Both the position numbers and the translations under genes were made by a program. Of a stretch of DNA of 64,000 nucleotides, positions 37,528 to 46,495 are shown piece by piece (within the stretch, counting starts at the first letter, position 1; every line of letters starts with the position of its first letter). Under the pieces are notes generated by a model, which was given only the letters and a program-made list of their open reading frames with translations, made no database searches and was not told where the DNA came from. Source of the stretch: Vibrio ostreicida (GTDB taxonomy: Bacteria > Pseudomonadota > Gammaproteobacteria > Enterobacterales > Vibrionaceae); contig NZ_JABEYA020000001.1 in NCBI RefSeq assembly GCF_013074385.2, forward strand, positions 620,001 through 684,000. Reading direction: 5' to 3'.

Positions 37528-38385
37528 TTAATCTCGAGGAGGGGACAAAAGCCGTTGAATTTTTTGTTTAGTAGAGAGATCGTTTCTGCGTACATCATGG
37601 AAGATTTCAGCCCAAAGGTGGAACGTTACCACGAGCGGATTATCGCTATTGACCGGCTTAGTGATCCCGTAGCGCACGGTTTCTACCTCGGGTTCGAATG
37701 TACCGAACAGGCGATCCCAGATAATCAGGACCCCTGCATAGTTTTTGTCAATGTATTGGGGGTTGCGACCATGATGAACTCTATGATGGGACGGCGTGTT
37801 GAACACCGATTCTAACGGGCCTAAAGAACGCACCCACTGAGTGTGAACGAAAAACTGTAAACCGAGATTGAATAGCACTGAAAAGAGAACCCACTTGGGC
37901 TCAAAACCGATGATGACAAGCGGCACCCAAAACAGCCACATCCCCGCTATTGGATAGGTTAAACTTTGACGGAAGGCCGTGGAGAAATTCATTCGTTCAG
38001 AACTATGATGCGCAACGTGAGCGGCCCACATCCAACGAATGCGGTGACTGGCGCGATGAAACCAATAATAGAGAAAATCTTGGAGTATCAGTAGGCAGAT
38101 AAAACTCATTGCGCCCATTTCGATGTCCATCAGTCGCCAGCCAAACAGCCAAAGATAGAGTTTAACGATCAGCAAGCCGGTGATAAGGTCAGCGAGTTGA
38201 TGCATTCCGGCTAAGGTAAAGTTACACAGCACTTCCGGCCATCGGTAGGCTGAGCTTTCAGGCAATCTTCCGCGCTGTTGTCCCATGAGATACTCAGTCA
38301 GCATGAGCACTATAAAGACGGGAGCAAACAGAATGAGCAGCCATTCGGGGTGATCGATGATGATGTCAAAGGAGAAATCCAGCAT
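37528..38385 (-). CDS. Fatty acid hydroxylase/sterol desaturase family membrane protein
   Basis: 285 residues with about five membrane spans and the di-iron histidine clusters: HRASH (YYWFHRASHRIRW), HVAHHSSE, and NTPSHHRVHHG, plus NYAGVLIIWDRLFGTF, characteristic of the family (PF04116). Such enzymes hydroxylate or desaturate lipids at the inner membrane using O2. The substrate is unknown. GAGGA eight bases before the ATG at 38385 favours it over the codon at 38400. It follows the DUF2804 gene by 29 bases on the same strand, so an operon is likely. Confidence 0.92.
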   Translation of the reverse strand: MLDFSFDIIIDHPEWLLILFAPVFIVLMLTEYLMGQQRGRLPESSAYRWPEVLCNFTLAGMHQLADLITGLLIVKLYLWLFGWRLMDIEMGAMSFICLLILQDFLYYWFHRASHRIRWMWAAHVAHHSSERMNFSTAFRQSLTYPIAGMWLFWVPLVIIGFEPKWVLFSVLFNLGLQFFVHTQWVRSLGPLESVFNTPSHHRVHHGRNPQYIDKNYAGVLIIWDRLFGTFEPEVETVRYGITKPVNSDNPLVVTFHLWAEIFHDVRRNDLSTKQKIQRLLSPPRD

Positions 38386-38414
38386 GCCGTTGTTCCTCAA
38401 AATCGTGATTCACG

Positions 38415-39428
38415 TTACCAACGTGCAAAGTGGTCTTCTGTCAGTCCGACGGCTTGGTCAATGTCGTGACGCTGTCCAACTTCGTCTTGGATACTTCCGG
38501 AAAACATACCGATAAACTGACGGAAGTTACTTTTCAAAATAATCAGGTTTCGCTTTTCACTGCGTTGGTAGAGGGGGTTAAAACTGAGATTAACTCGGCC
38601 ATCCTCAGAATAAATATGCCAGTTAGGGAGAGTACGGAGACGGTCAAAATGAAAGTGAACAGGCCCCAAGTGATGGCGATGTCCATTAACCCAGAATACA
38701 TTTTCAGTACTGCCGGTTTCATTCACCCCAGCGGCCAAATTGAAGCCAAATAATCCCGCTGAGGTTTGGAAACTCAGGCTTGCCCAGCGCCAGCTCGTCT
38801 CTCTTCTCATAAAGCCTGCGGAATAGTCATAACTGGCCAGTGCGCGGTCAAGATCGAGTTCCCTGTTATTGACACTCAGTGTTCCGGCCACCTTGAGAGC
38901 ATTGTGCTTTTGAGTATACGTCCAACCTGAGTAGCCCGTGGGTGTGTTGACAGACAAGGGGAGTGAGTCACTTTGCGTCAGGAGACAAACATCCAGCTTG
39001 AGATGTTGAGTGTTTGCTTTGATTCGCCACAGCCCTTGTTCAATTGAAAAAACAAGTTTGCTAGAAGCGATGTGAGTGGTGCCAGAGAAGGGAGAGCACG
39101 CCATGGTTTTATCAAAATCAAGTGGTCGCAGGAAACGCTCTTCGGTGAGTGTTTGTTGCTCAGTATCGTAAACATAGCAAAAAGCAGAGCCTAAATATCG
39201 TATATCGGCAATCGCGATACCGATGAGGTATTCAGGGGTCACGATGCTGACAAACTGAAATCGTTTAAAATGAAAATACTTGGCTAGGCGACTAAACTTG
39301 CGGTCCATGCAGGTTCGGTAGTCAAAGTGGTCGACCCCGAGCGATTTTGGGATCCCATCGAAGTGACCGTAAATAGGTTGGCCATTTGGTGAGATCAATG
39401 TGTCGGGCGCGGGTTGAGTTTTTGTCAT
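38415..39428 (-). CDS. DUF2804 family protein
   Basis: 337 residues of DUF2804: HFDYRTCMDRKFSRLAKYFHFKRFQFVSI near the N-terminus, YDYSAGFMRRETSWRWASLS in the middle and FGFNLAAGVNETGSTENVFWVNG after it. The family resembles the lipocalin-like AttH fold. There is no signal peptide or membrane span. Function is not known; its tight link to a lipid hydroxylase gene suggests lipid or hydrophobic-ligand handling. First gene of a probable two-gene operon. Confidence 0.88.
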   Translation of the reverse strand: MTKTQPAPDTLISPNGQPIYGHFDGIPKSLGVDHFDYRTCMDRKFSRLAKYFHFKRFQFVSIVTPEYLIGIAIADIRYLGSAFCYVYDTEQQTLTEERFLRPLDFDKTMACSPFSGTTHIASSKLVFSIEQGLWRIKANTQHLKLDVCLLTQSDSLPLSVNTPTGYSGWTYTQKHNALKVAGTLSVNNRELDLDRALASYDYSAGFMRRETSWRWASLSFQTSAGLFGFNLAAGVNETGSTENVFWVNGHRHHLGPVHFHFDRLRTLPNWHIYSEDGRVNLSFNPLYQRSEKRNLIILKSNFRQFIGMFSGSIQDEVGQRHDIDQAVGLTEDHFARW

Positions 39429-39551
39429 CTTGGCATCGTTTTTTGGCTGAGCTCCTACTCAGTGTGCTCAACATTGAGTTGAATTATCAGGTTAATTTCG
39501 GCCATAAACCCGCTTACGATCACGCGCTACCTGTTTGACAACCGCTATGCT

Positions 39552-40082
39552 TTGGCCAGTGGCCACATAACCTATGATATTGATGTGAAGGGACAATACC
39601 AACAGAAGACTCATCGAATTCGATGGACGAATGACCCACGAATATGGCGAAGGGATTCACGCACAAATCAGGCCCAAGTTGATGACGAAACCATCGCGGT
39701 TTACCTTGCTTCATACCGTTGTGCCACCCGTGCATTTCAGCCACAAGCCGCCTTAGCCAATCAAATAACAAGGCAGCTTTATCAGACGCTGGGTGACTTT
39801 CCTTTAATGGAAGAAATTGCGGCACAGTATGGCTGTTCTTTACGCACGCTGAGAAGGTTACTTACTGATGAAGGCACTAATTATCAGCGTTTATTGGACC
39901 AAGTACGGCGACAGCTGGCCAGTGAATTTCTCAGTGCCACAAAGCAGACCGTTGAACAAATTGCCCAAAATATGGGCTTTTCTGATACGGCCAATTTCAG
40001 GCGAAGCTTTAAACGATGGACGGGAACAACGCCGAGCCAATTCAGAAAACGTCATTCACCGTCGTGCACTTTGCCTGCGTAA
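39552..40082 (+). CDS. AraC-type regulator, N-terminally short (possible gene remnant)
   Basis: The C-terminal 100 residues form a complete AraC helix-turn-helix domain (FPLMEEIAAQYGCSLRTLRRLLTDEGTNYQRLLDQVR, then TVEQIAQNMGFSDTANFRRSFKRWTGTTPSQFRKRH). Before it are only about 75 residues from a TTG at 39552; related full-length regulators have about 330 residues. The reading frame continues open and coding-like upstream (PLTITRYLFDNRYALASGH) without ATG or GTG, and the divergent DUF2804 gene starts at 39428, so there is no room for a normal sensor domain. I think it is a 5'-truncated remnant, or a short regulator with an unusual start. No ribosome site seen. Confidence 0.55.
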   Translation: MASGHITYDIDVKGQYQQKTHRIRWTNDPRIWRRDSRTNQAQVDDETIAVYLASYRCATRAFQPQAALANQITRQLYQTLGDFPLMEEIAAQYGCSLRTLRRLLTDEGTNYQRLLDQVRRQLASEFLSATKQTVEQIAQNMGFSDTANFRRSFKRWTGTTPSQFRKRHSPSCTLPA

Positions 40083-40120
40083 ACCATCCACCATGATTTG
40101 CTTGTGAGTGAGGAAAAAAA

Positions 40121-42931
40121 TCAGTGTGTCTTGACCAGAGTCAGACCACTAGGTAGAGAATCCCCGAAGGCCCGTTTAGATTCGTTTTCCGTCAGGGTTT
40201 TGACCTCTTCGACCAAGGAAACCCAGGATTGAGGCACCTTACTGTGCTTGAGTTTGGACAGCACCTGCTCACGGTAATCGTCGTCAATATCGAAAAGCCG
40301 ATCACCCGTCTTACGGCAAACCATAACGGCGGCAAAAGCAATCATCGGCTCTTTTTGCCAATTCTCTTGAAGCATCTTGGGTAGCCATTGCTGAACTTGC
40401 TCGCGTGGAATGACATGATGCTGACTGCCATACAAAGGCACTCGGGAGGCGAGTCGGCCCAAAGCCCACCAATGTGCCTGCTCAAACTGGTTGTGGTTGA
40501 TGGCTTTAGTCATAAACCAGTTAGCCAGCAATACCTTGTCTTCTACCTCAAGGTGCTCAAGTGACGCCGCCAGACGAACCATGGACTCATAGCCTGATTC
40601 TTGCGCCAATTTGGCTGATTGTGGGTTTTTCATGGCACCAGGGTGAAGGTGTTTGGCCATGTCGGCCAGTAAGGTTTCTTGCTGCTCTTGATTGAGTCCA
40701 CCCGCGACACGGCGCCAAAACACCCACCAGTCTGTCCAACCTTGGTGATTTTTAAACTGAATACCTTGTTGGTAAAGCGTCCATATTTGTTCGACTCGCC
40801 ATGAGTCGGTGGCATCGCCAAAACCCGGACGCAGCGAGAAGCCCGCTAGGCGAAGCCAATTTTTCTCGTGCAGTTCTGAACGACGCCGCCGTTTTCTCCC
40901 TTGAACGAGGGTATCAAACATCTGACGGAGTATGGCGAAATCCCATTGGTCACGTTTGCCGAGCCTTCTTTCTAATTCTTTACCCAGTGTTTTGATTGCG
41001 GTGGAATCGGCACTTTTGTTATTACCACTGTAAATACGGGTGATAAGGTCAGTCGCTTCCGCTAATTTAGGGTGAACATGTTGCGTTTGTGCCGCGTCAG
41101 AATTTTGATTCCGAACCTCAAATTCAAGCGCCCAGCGCTTGTTGCTATCGTCGACATGGACGCATTCTATTTTCAGCGTGCCGACTTCGGTAAGCTGGCA
41201 AGCAAGCTGGACTTCGACACGTTCTTTTTGATTGACCTCAAGCTCAAGCCCATTACCTTCCAATGTCGATATATAGGGAGGCAGCGGAGTAAATAAATCA
41301 GGGTCTACGTCGACCATGATGCCATTTTGCACCTGAGTGTCTTGGGTAAGATTGTCATGAGTCGAGGTCAGAAGGCTAAATCGCACTGGTTCACCTAAGG
41401 TCAACGAAAAACGACGACCATTGAGGCGGATCTCCTCTCCTTCCTCGGTTCCTTTCGCTAGAAGACACAGAGCCTTACCCATCTTGTTTTTTTCTTCGAG
41501 GTGCAAAAAGTAGGAGCGGGCAGCGCCGCCGCCTATTTTCAATTGTGCCCCATGACGCGCTTTGGCAAACTCAACCGCTCCCAGTGCGACCGACCAGTCT
41601 GGATGAGGGTTGTCGAGCACGGTCACCGGTCCAGTTCGCCATTTTTCCAGCAATTGGGTCAATCGTTCGGTCACCAGTTCACTATTAAACACACCGCCAT
41701 TGAGCAGGACGGCGACCGGAATGGCGGGCTGGTGTTTATCTTGTTGATTGAGGGCCTGATAACACACGCCTTGGTGCTGAGTGAGGAACTGGGCAAGGTG
41801 CTTGCTTACCGCAGGATCGGCGACGTACGGCAAACCAAACTCGACCATGGCACTGTGTCGCTTGTCTGGCAGTTGATCAAAGTCGGAAAGGGGGAAGAAA
41901 CCATCCAGCGCGATCTGGTGGACCTCATGTTGCGTTAACTCGACACTTTTTGTCCCGCCAAGAAGCTTTGAGCCGCTGCCCAACATGGTAATCTTAACGT
42001 CTGTTGGTGCGGACTTGGCGAGTAGGCTCTCTTTGGCTTTTCTGGTTTGCTGAATCAGCTTGGTGAGCGCGGCAGCATTGAATTTTTTGCTGGTGCTAAA
42101 ACGACGCTCGGCAAGGTGTGCAAGGGCTAAGTCGAGGTTATCCCCGCCCAACATCAGGTGATCGCCGACACCGATTCGGTTCAGCGACAATTCCTCATGG
42201 TCAGTCTTGGCCTCAATTAAGCTTAAGTCCGTGGTTCCACCACCCACATCGCAGACGAGAATGAGTGGTAAACTATTGAGCGTTTGTGCCGCTGATTTAA
42301 GGTGTCGCCCATACCAGTCGTAACACACGGCTTGTGGCTCTTCTAGCAACACAATGTTCGGTAGTCCGGCCAGAGAGGCGGCTTCTAATGTCAGTGCTCG
42401 TGCTGTTTCGTCGAAGGAGGCAGGCACGGTAATGACAACGTCCTGCTCGGCGAGTGGGGCGTGCGGGTGGTGATGGTCCCAAGCCTGACGGATATGATTG
42501 AGGTAGCTGGCACTGGCAACAATAGGGGAAACTTTCACAACCTCGCTTGTCCCTGCCCAGGGGAGGATATCAGAGCGTCGATCAACCCCTTGATGGGAAA
42601 GCCAGCTTTTTGCACTGCAGACTTGCCGCCCTTCCACTTTCGCGCCCAACTCACGCGCCCATTCGCCAATAATAACATGTTCTATATCACCGCTGACAGG
42701 CTGAACTTCCCAAGGCAAAGTCAAATCAGAGGCCAACACTTGATCTTGTGCTGGATGAAAACGAAAAGAGGGCAGTAGGGGTTTGCGAACCACTTCGCCA
42801 GGGCCAATCAATTGATCGATAGCGAACAGAGACACTTCAGAACGCGGTAAAGATTTTGTCATTTCACAAAAGGCAACAACGGTATTGGTCGTACCCAAAT
42901 CGATACCGACGAGAAAGCGGGGAGATGTCAT
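40121..42931 (-). CDS. Hsp70-like ATPase fused to DUF3731
   Basis: 936 residues. The N-terminal 480 or so form an Hsp70-type nucleotide-binding domain: phosphate-1 VGIDLGTTNTVVAF, phosphate-2 LVCDVGGGTTDLSLIEA and adenosine motif VLLNGGVFNSELVTERL. A beta-rich segment follows (VGTLKIECVHVDDSNKRWALEFEV), then from about residue 620 a helical DUF3731 domain (YSGNNKSADSTAIKTLGKELERRLGKRDQWDF, NWLRLAGFSLRPGFGDATDSW, WWVFWRRVAGGLN). There is no normal DnaK substrate-binding domain or lid. AAGG precedes the ATG. Third gene of the DUF2760 operon, 166 bases after the first Hsp70 gene. Cytoplasmic; role unknown. Confidence 0.9.
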   Translation of the reverse strand: MTSPRFLVGIDLGTTNTVVAFCEMTKSLPRSEVSLFAIDQLIGPGEVVRKPLLPSFRFHPAQDQVLASDLTLPWEVQPVSGDIEHVIIGEWARELGAKVEGRQVCSAKSWLSHQGVDRRSDILPWAGTSEVVKVSPIVASASYLNHIRQAWDHHHPHAPLAEQDVVITVPASFDETARALTLEAASLAGLPNIVLLEEPQAVCYDWYGRHLKSAAQTLNSLPLILVCDVGGGTTDLSLIEAKTDHEELSLNRIGVGDHLMLGGDNLDLALAHLAERRFSTSKKFNAAALTKLIQQTRKAKESLLAKSAPTDVKITMLGSGSKLLGGTKSVELTQHEVHQIALDGFFPLSDFDQLPDKRHSAMVEFGLPYVADPAVSKHLAQFLTQHQGVCYQALNQQDKHQPAIPVAVLLNGGVFNSELVTERLTQLLEKWRTGPVTVLDNPHPDWSVALGAVEFAKARHGAQLKIGGGAARSYFLHLEEKNKMGKALCLLAKGTEEGEEIRLNGRRFSLTLGEPVRFSLLTSTHDNLTQDTQVQNGIMVDVDPDLFTPLPPYISTLEGNGLELEVNQKERVEVQLACQLTEVGTLKIECVHVDDSNKRWALEFEVRNQNSDAAQTQHVHPKLAEATDLITRIYSGNNKSADSTAIKTLGKELERRLGKRDQWDFAILRQMFDTLVQGRKRRRRSELHEKNWLRLAGFSLRPGFGDATDSWRVEQIWTLYQQGIQFKNHQGWTDWWVFWRRVAGGLNQEQQETLLADMAKHLHPGAMKNPQSAKLAQESGYESMVRLAASLEHLEVEDKVLLANWFMTKAINHNQFEQAHWWALGRLASRVPLYGSQHHVIPREQVQQWLPKMLQENWQKEPMIAFAAVMVCRKTGDRLFDIDDDYREQVLSKLKHSKVPQSWVSLVEEVKTLTENESKRAFGDSLPSGLTLVKTH

Positions 42932-43070
42932 GCAAAGCCTTATCTGTCGTTATATTGACAGAATTAATGGGTGTCTTATCCGGCAAAAAGGATGCAAGAC
43001 GAGTGGATAATACGGGCGTTTGAGTGCGGTTACCCAGCGCTTGTATTAGTGAAAGTAAAGAAGAAAGTGA

Positions 43071-43093
43071 CGGCACCCATGGGATGCCGTAAA
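43071..43093 (-). repeat. Hairpin between the two Hsp70-like genes
   Basis: ACGGCAYCC pairs across CATGG with its complement just past the stop of the upstream Hsp70 gene. On the minus strand it is followed by a T-rich but interrupted tract (CACTTTCTTCTTT), so it could reduce but not stop read-through into the DUF3731 gene. Confidence 0.4.
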
Positions 43094-43097
43094 CGAA

Positions 43098-45002
43098 TCA
43101 ATCTTCGTGCGTGTGGTTGTCGCGAACATCGAATTCAACATGCCATTTTTGGCCGTTATCCGCAGCAATCGCTTCAAGGTAAAGCGTACCAAGTTCTGTC
43201 ACCTTTGCAGCGAGGGTGACAGGCACGACATCGCCTTCGCGGCGACCGTCTGAAATTGGAAGAGTAACCTGAATTTCGGGCAACTGATCAAGCTCATCTG
43301 GCCCCCAGTGATCCAAATGAGTTCCAGCGGAATCATCGCGTCGAACGGTTGAGCCAAAGAACTGAAAATGAACCGGTTGGCCGATCACCAACCCAAACGG
43401 CTGGCTTGGGACATCAACACTGGAGCCTTCTTCCATGCCAAAAGGAGCGACACACAAGGCTTCCATGGGAGCCGCCATACCGGGAATAGCAGGCATAGCA
43501 CTTTCAATACCCACATAATAGCTAGAGGCGATACCACCGCGAATACGAACGCCTTGACCACGACGCACGGCGCCATAGTAGGCGGCTCCGCCCGCGACGG
43601 CGAGATCAAGGTCCACGCCAGTAAGGCGTGTTGCTGGCACTGAATCGGCGTCCTGTAACCAAGTGTTGATGGTGTCTTTTAGACGCTCGGCGAGCAGGGT
43701 TGATTTTAACACGCCGCCATTGAATAAAAGAGCCGTTGGTTTGATGAAGTTTGCTGTTGTTGATGTCTCTGCGCTCATTCCCGGTAAGCCTGCAAACGGA
43801 TTGGGTGGTGGCGTATTCTCTCCGTCCAATGCGTGGGATTGTTTCGACAGGAAGGCCGCGATATGGCGCGTGATCCCTGCGTCTTGAGCATAAGGTAACC
43901 CCATTTGCGTCAACGCGCCGCGATGGCGTTGAGCGGGGTGCTCACTGATGGCGACTTTAGGCAAAAAGCCGTCGACCAGAGTCTGTTGAACCTCATCCTG
44001 AGTGAGTTCTGTTTTGAGCGTTGCACCGAGTAACTTGGAGCTACGGCTCGGCACGACGATGGGAACCGATGCAAGAGCACTATCATTGAGTAAGGCTTCT
44101 TTAGCATCACGACAGGCATGAGTCATTGCTTGCACCTGCCATGGCTGAAGCTCTTTACCTTCTTGAGAGAGTTTCATTTTAAGGCGGTAGGCAAGTGCGA
44201 GGTCCATATTATCGCCACCGAGCAAAATATGCTCGCCAACCGCAATGCGATTAAAACTCAGGTTGCCATCATTTTCCGTGACTTCAACCAAAGACAAATC
44301 TGTGGTGCCGCCCCCGATGTCGACCACTAAGACAATATCACCGACGGAGACTTGGTCTCGCCACTGGTCATTGCTGTTATCAATCCAGTTGTAGAGTGCA
44401 GCCTGTGGTTCTTCCAAAAGCGTTAGTTGGGAGAGACCGATATTACGAGCCGCTTCTGCGGTTAAATCACGGGCGGCTGGGTCAAAGGAGGCCGGGACGG
44501 TAATGGTGACATCCTGAGTGGATAAACTGTGTTCAGGGTGAACGTGGTCCCACGCCTGTTTTAGGTGCTCTAAATACAATTCTGTGGCGCGCAATGGCGA
44601 CACTTTTTCCACGTCCTCTGGACTGCCTGCTGGCAGGAAGGCTTCACGGCGATTGACACCACCATGGCACAGCCAAGATTTAGCGCTGGCGATTAATCGA
44701 ATCGGTGTTTTACTGCCCAAGTTACGCGCAATCGCTCCAACCAGAGCGGTCGGCTGCGAAGACCAAGGTAACACCCGAGACGCTGAATTCATTTCATGCA
44801 GGTGAGGTTGATACAGGAATGATCCTAACTGTTGATGTGATTCCACTGTGCCTGGAGCGACAAGTTGAGGAAGCGTCATTACCTCCACACGCGCATCATC
44901 ACGAGAGCTATCGATATAAGAGAGCACACAGTGAGTCGTGCCTAGGTCGATACCCACACTGTACTTGGGATCGTCGGATGGAGCCCGATAGTTATTGTCC
45001 AT
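43098..45002 (-). CDS. Hsp70 family protein lacking the lid domain
   Basis: 634 residues. The nucleotide-binding domain is intact: VGIDLGTTHCVLSYID (about 16-31), VLVVDIGGGTTDLSLVEV (about 224-241) and LLFNGGVLKSTLLAERL (about 425-441). After it comes a Gly-rich SSYYVGIESAMPAIPG stretch and a beta segment ending ELGTLYLEAIAADNGQKWHVEFDVR; there is no helical lid. This is the HscC-like branch of Hsp70. The ATG overlaps the stop codon of the DUF2760 gene by one base (TAATG), so the two are translationally coupled. Together with the next gene it gives two unequal Hsp70 proteins, which could form a heteromer. No DnaJ or GrpE is encoded nearby. Confidence 0.92.
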   Translation of the reverse strand: MDNNYRAPSDDPKYSVGIDLGTTHCVLSYIDSSRDDARVEVMTLPQLVAPGTVESHQQLGSFLYQPHLHEMNSASRVLPWSSQPTALVGAIARNLGSKTPIRLIASAKSWLCHGGVNRREAFLPAGSPEDVEKVSPLRATELYLEHLKQAWDHVHPEHSLSTQDVTITVPASFDPAARDLTAEAARNIGLSQLTLLEEPQAALYNWIDNSNDQWRDQVSVGDIVLVVDIGGGTTDLSLVEVTENDGNLSFNRIAVGEHILLGGDNMDLALAYRLKMKLSQEGKELQPWQVQAMTHACRDAKEALLNDSALASVPIVVPSRSSKLLGATLKTELTQDEVQQTLVDGFLPKVAISEHPAQRHRGALTQMGLPYAQDAGITRHIAAFLSKQSHALDGENTPPPNPFAGLPGMSAETSTTANFIKPTALLFNGGVLKSTLLAERLKDTINTWLQDADSVPATRLTGVDLDLAVAGGAAYYGAVRRGQGVRIRGGIASSYYVGIESAMPAIPGMAAPMEALCVAPFGMEEGSSVDVPSQPFGLVIGQPVHFQFFGSTVRRDDSAGTHLDHWGPDELDQLPEIQVTLPISDGRREGDVVPVTLAAKVTELGTLYLEAIAADNGQKWHVEFDVRDNHTHED

Positions 45003-45622
45003 TATAGCTCTACCTCGGCAGGCGCAATCACGGAAGCGTCGTAGTTTTCTGCCAGTTGAGGCAGCGTAACGGCGCGCGCTTTCCAGCCTTTGTGAATCAG
45101 AGTCCCGTTGAAAGGAGCGTGACCGGTGACATTACCTGTTAGGCGAATATGTTGTGAATTGAAACCCTCCTCAATGATGATGCGAGTTTCCTCATCTTCA
45201 TTGCGAATCGGTTCCAGTGAAACGTATTCGCTTAACACTTTTTGTCCGCCGCTATGGATCACTCGAGCGGCAGCGCCCACTTCTTCGTCTGAGAAAGAGG
45301 TGAGGTCTTCTTGAAGGAAATCGATGAGGCGGGCTTCTTGTTGCATAATTGAGAGAAGTTGCATTGCAGAATCCGTTGATGCGGTAGCAAGTTTTGATTG
45401 TACTTCAACGACTTTTTCAACGATCTTTTCAACTTCGATAACTTTTTCAACTTCGACAATTCTTTCGACAGGTTTTTCTATTTCGACAATGGTCTCGACT
45501 GGCTTTTCAACCACTTTGGATTTGCGTGATACTGCGATCATGAGCAAGAGTAAACTGGATGCAGTCAGACCTGCATGAAGGATATCGAACGTTTGTGGGA
45601 TCATTTGTAAATCAAATGTCAT
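45002..45622 (-). CDS. Membrane-anchored DUF2760 protein with VEK-repeat stalk
   Basis: 206 residues from the ATG at 45622 (AAGAGA eight bases upstream; earlier ATGs at 45658 and 45640 lack a ribosome site). Residues 14-31 form one hydrophobic span. Residues 37-75 are a repeat of VEK/IVE units (EKPVETIVEI, EKPVERIVEV, EKVIEV) that would form an extended charged coiled or beta stalk. The rest is DUF2760: LLSIMQQEARLIDFLQEDLTSFSDEEVGAAARVIH, then a beta part with TGHAPFNGTLIHKGWKA. First gene of the operon with two Hsp70-like ATPases, overlapping the next start by one base. Likely a membrane platform for them; function unknown. Confidence 0.88.
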   Translation of the reverse strand: MTFDLQMIPQTFDILHAGLTASSLLLLMIAVSRKSKVVEKPVETIVEIEKPVERIVEVEKVIEVEKIVEKVVEVQSKLATASTDSAMQLLSIMQQEARLIDFLQEDLTSFSDEEVGAAARVIHSGGQKVLSEYVSLEPIRNEDEETRIIIEEGFNSQHIRLTGNVTGHAPFNGTLIHKGWKARAVTLPQLAENYDASVIAPAEVEL

Positions 45623-45931
45623 GACATTTCTCTTTATCATCGTGTGAACAGCAATCATATCTTGATGGCTACTGTCATTATTACTGGGTTAAATTAGGGC
45701 AAATATTACCATATTCAAGTCAACAGACACTCGGAAAAGCGCATTTCTTACGCCTGATTGATTTGTTTTTAGACACTTTCCATCTCCGGATAGGTTAATC
45801 AGCGTACTGGCGCAATAATATGGACGTAAAAGTTGGGGAAACTCTGTTCACTTGAAGCGCTTGAGTTCGAGTTTTTTGTGCGACTAAGGTAGAATTTGCG
45901 ATTCAATAACAAGACTAAACATAGGCGAGCA

Positions 45932-46462
45932 ATGAACCATAACCGCATAGTTTGTTTCGATCTGGAAATGTGCTGTTGGAATGAAAACGGTGTCGGTACA
46001 ACCGGTGAGATTATAGAAGTGGGTTTGGCAGAAATTGACCTAATCAAAGGGGAGATCGTTAAACGTGCTCAGTATTATTGTCAGCCACAACAGGACGAAA
46101 TCTCGTTGTTTTGTACTCAACTGACTGGCATCACGCCCCGCAAAATAGATAAGCAGGGTAGGCCATTAGACGATGTGATTAAGTCCATGCTGAAAAATTT
46201 TGGCGGCGCTAAAAAAATCTACGCATCTTGGGGACGAGATGACAAAATACTTGCGCAAGAGTGCAAAGATAAAGGCATCGAAATGCCGTTCAATGAGTTC
46301 ATTAATCTCGCGACGCTTTATCGTATTCAACATCGTCTTAAAGATAAACGAATTGGTCACCGCGCCGCTCAAGAAGCCGAGAATATAGAATGGGAAGGTC
46401 GGCAGCATTCTGGCTACATTGATGCTTATAACTTGGCGAAATTGGCATTGACCATGCTTTAA
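45932..46462 (+). CDS. DEDDh-type 3'-5' exonuclease (Eri1/RNase T-like)
   Basis: 176 residues forming one exonuclease domain. Exo I is FDLEMCCW (Asp and Glu metal ligands), Exo II has the Asp in KIYASWGRDDKILAQE, and Exo III is QHSGYIDAYNLAKL with the His and Asp of the DEDDh type. FDLEMCC is typical of Eri1/3'hExo-like and KapD-like nucleases, so RNA is the likelier substrate. AGGCGAG precedes the ATG at 45932; the frame opens 36 bases earlier. It stands alone and converges on the TerB-like gene. Confidence 0.9.
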   Translation: MNHNRIVCFDLEMCCWNENGVGTTGEIIEVGLAEIDLIKGEIVKRAQYYCQPQQDEISLFCTQLTGITPRKIDKQGRPLDDVIKSMLKNFGGAKKIYASWGRDDKILAQECKDKGIEMPFNEFINLATLYRIQHRLKDKRIGHRAAQEAENIEWEGRQHSGYIDAYNLAKLALTML

Positions 46463-46495
46463 TCGTGACGACAGACCGACGAAGCTGCTGGAGCA

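Noticed and set aside
40121..45002. Recent tandem duplication of an Hsp70 gene
   Set aside because: The two proteins differ widely in sequence and length, and one has an extra DUF3731 domain, so the pair is old or was assembled, not a recent copy.
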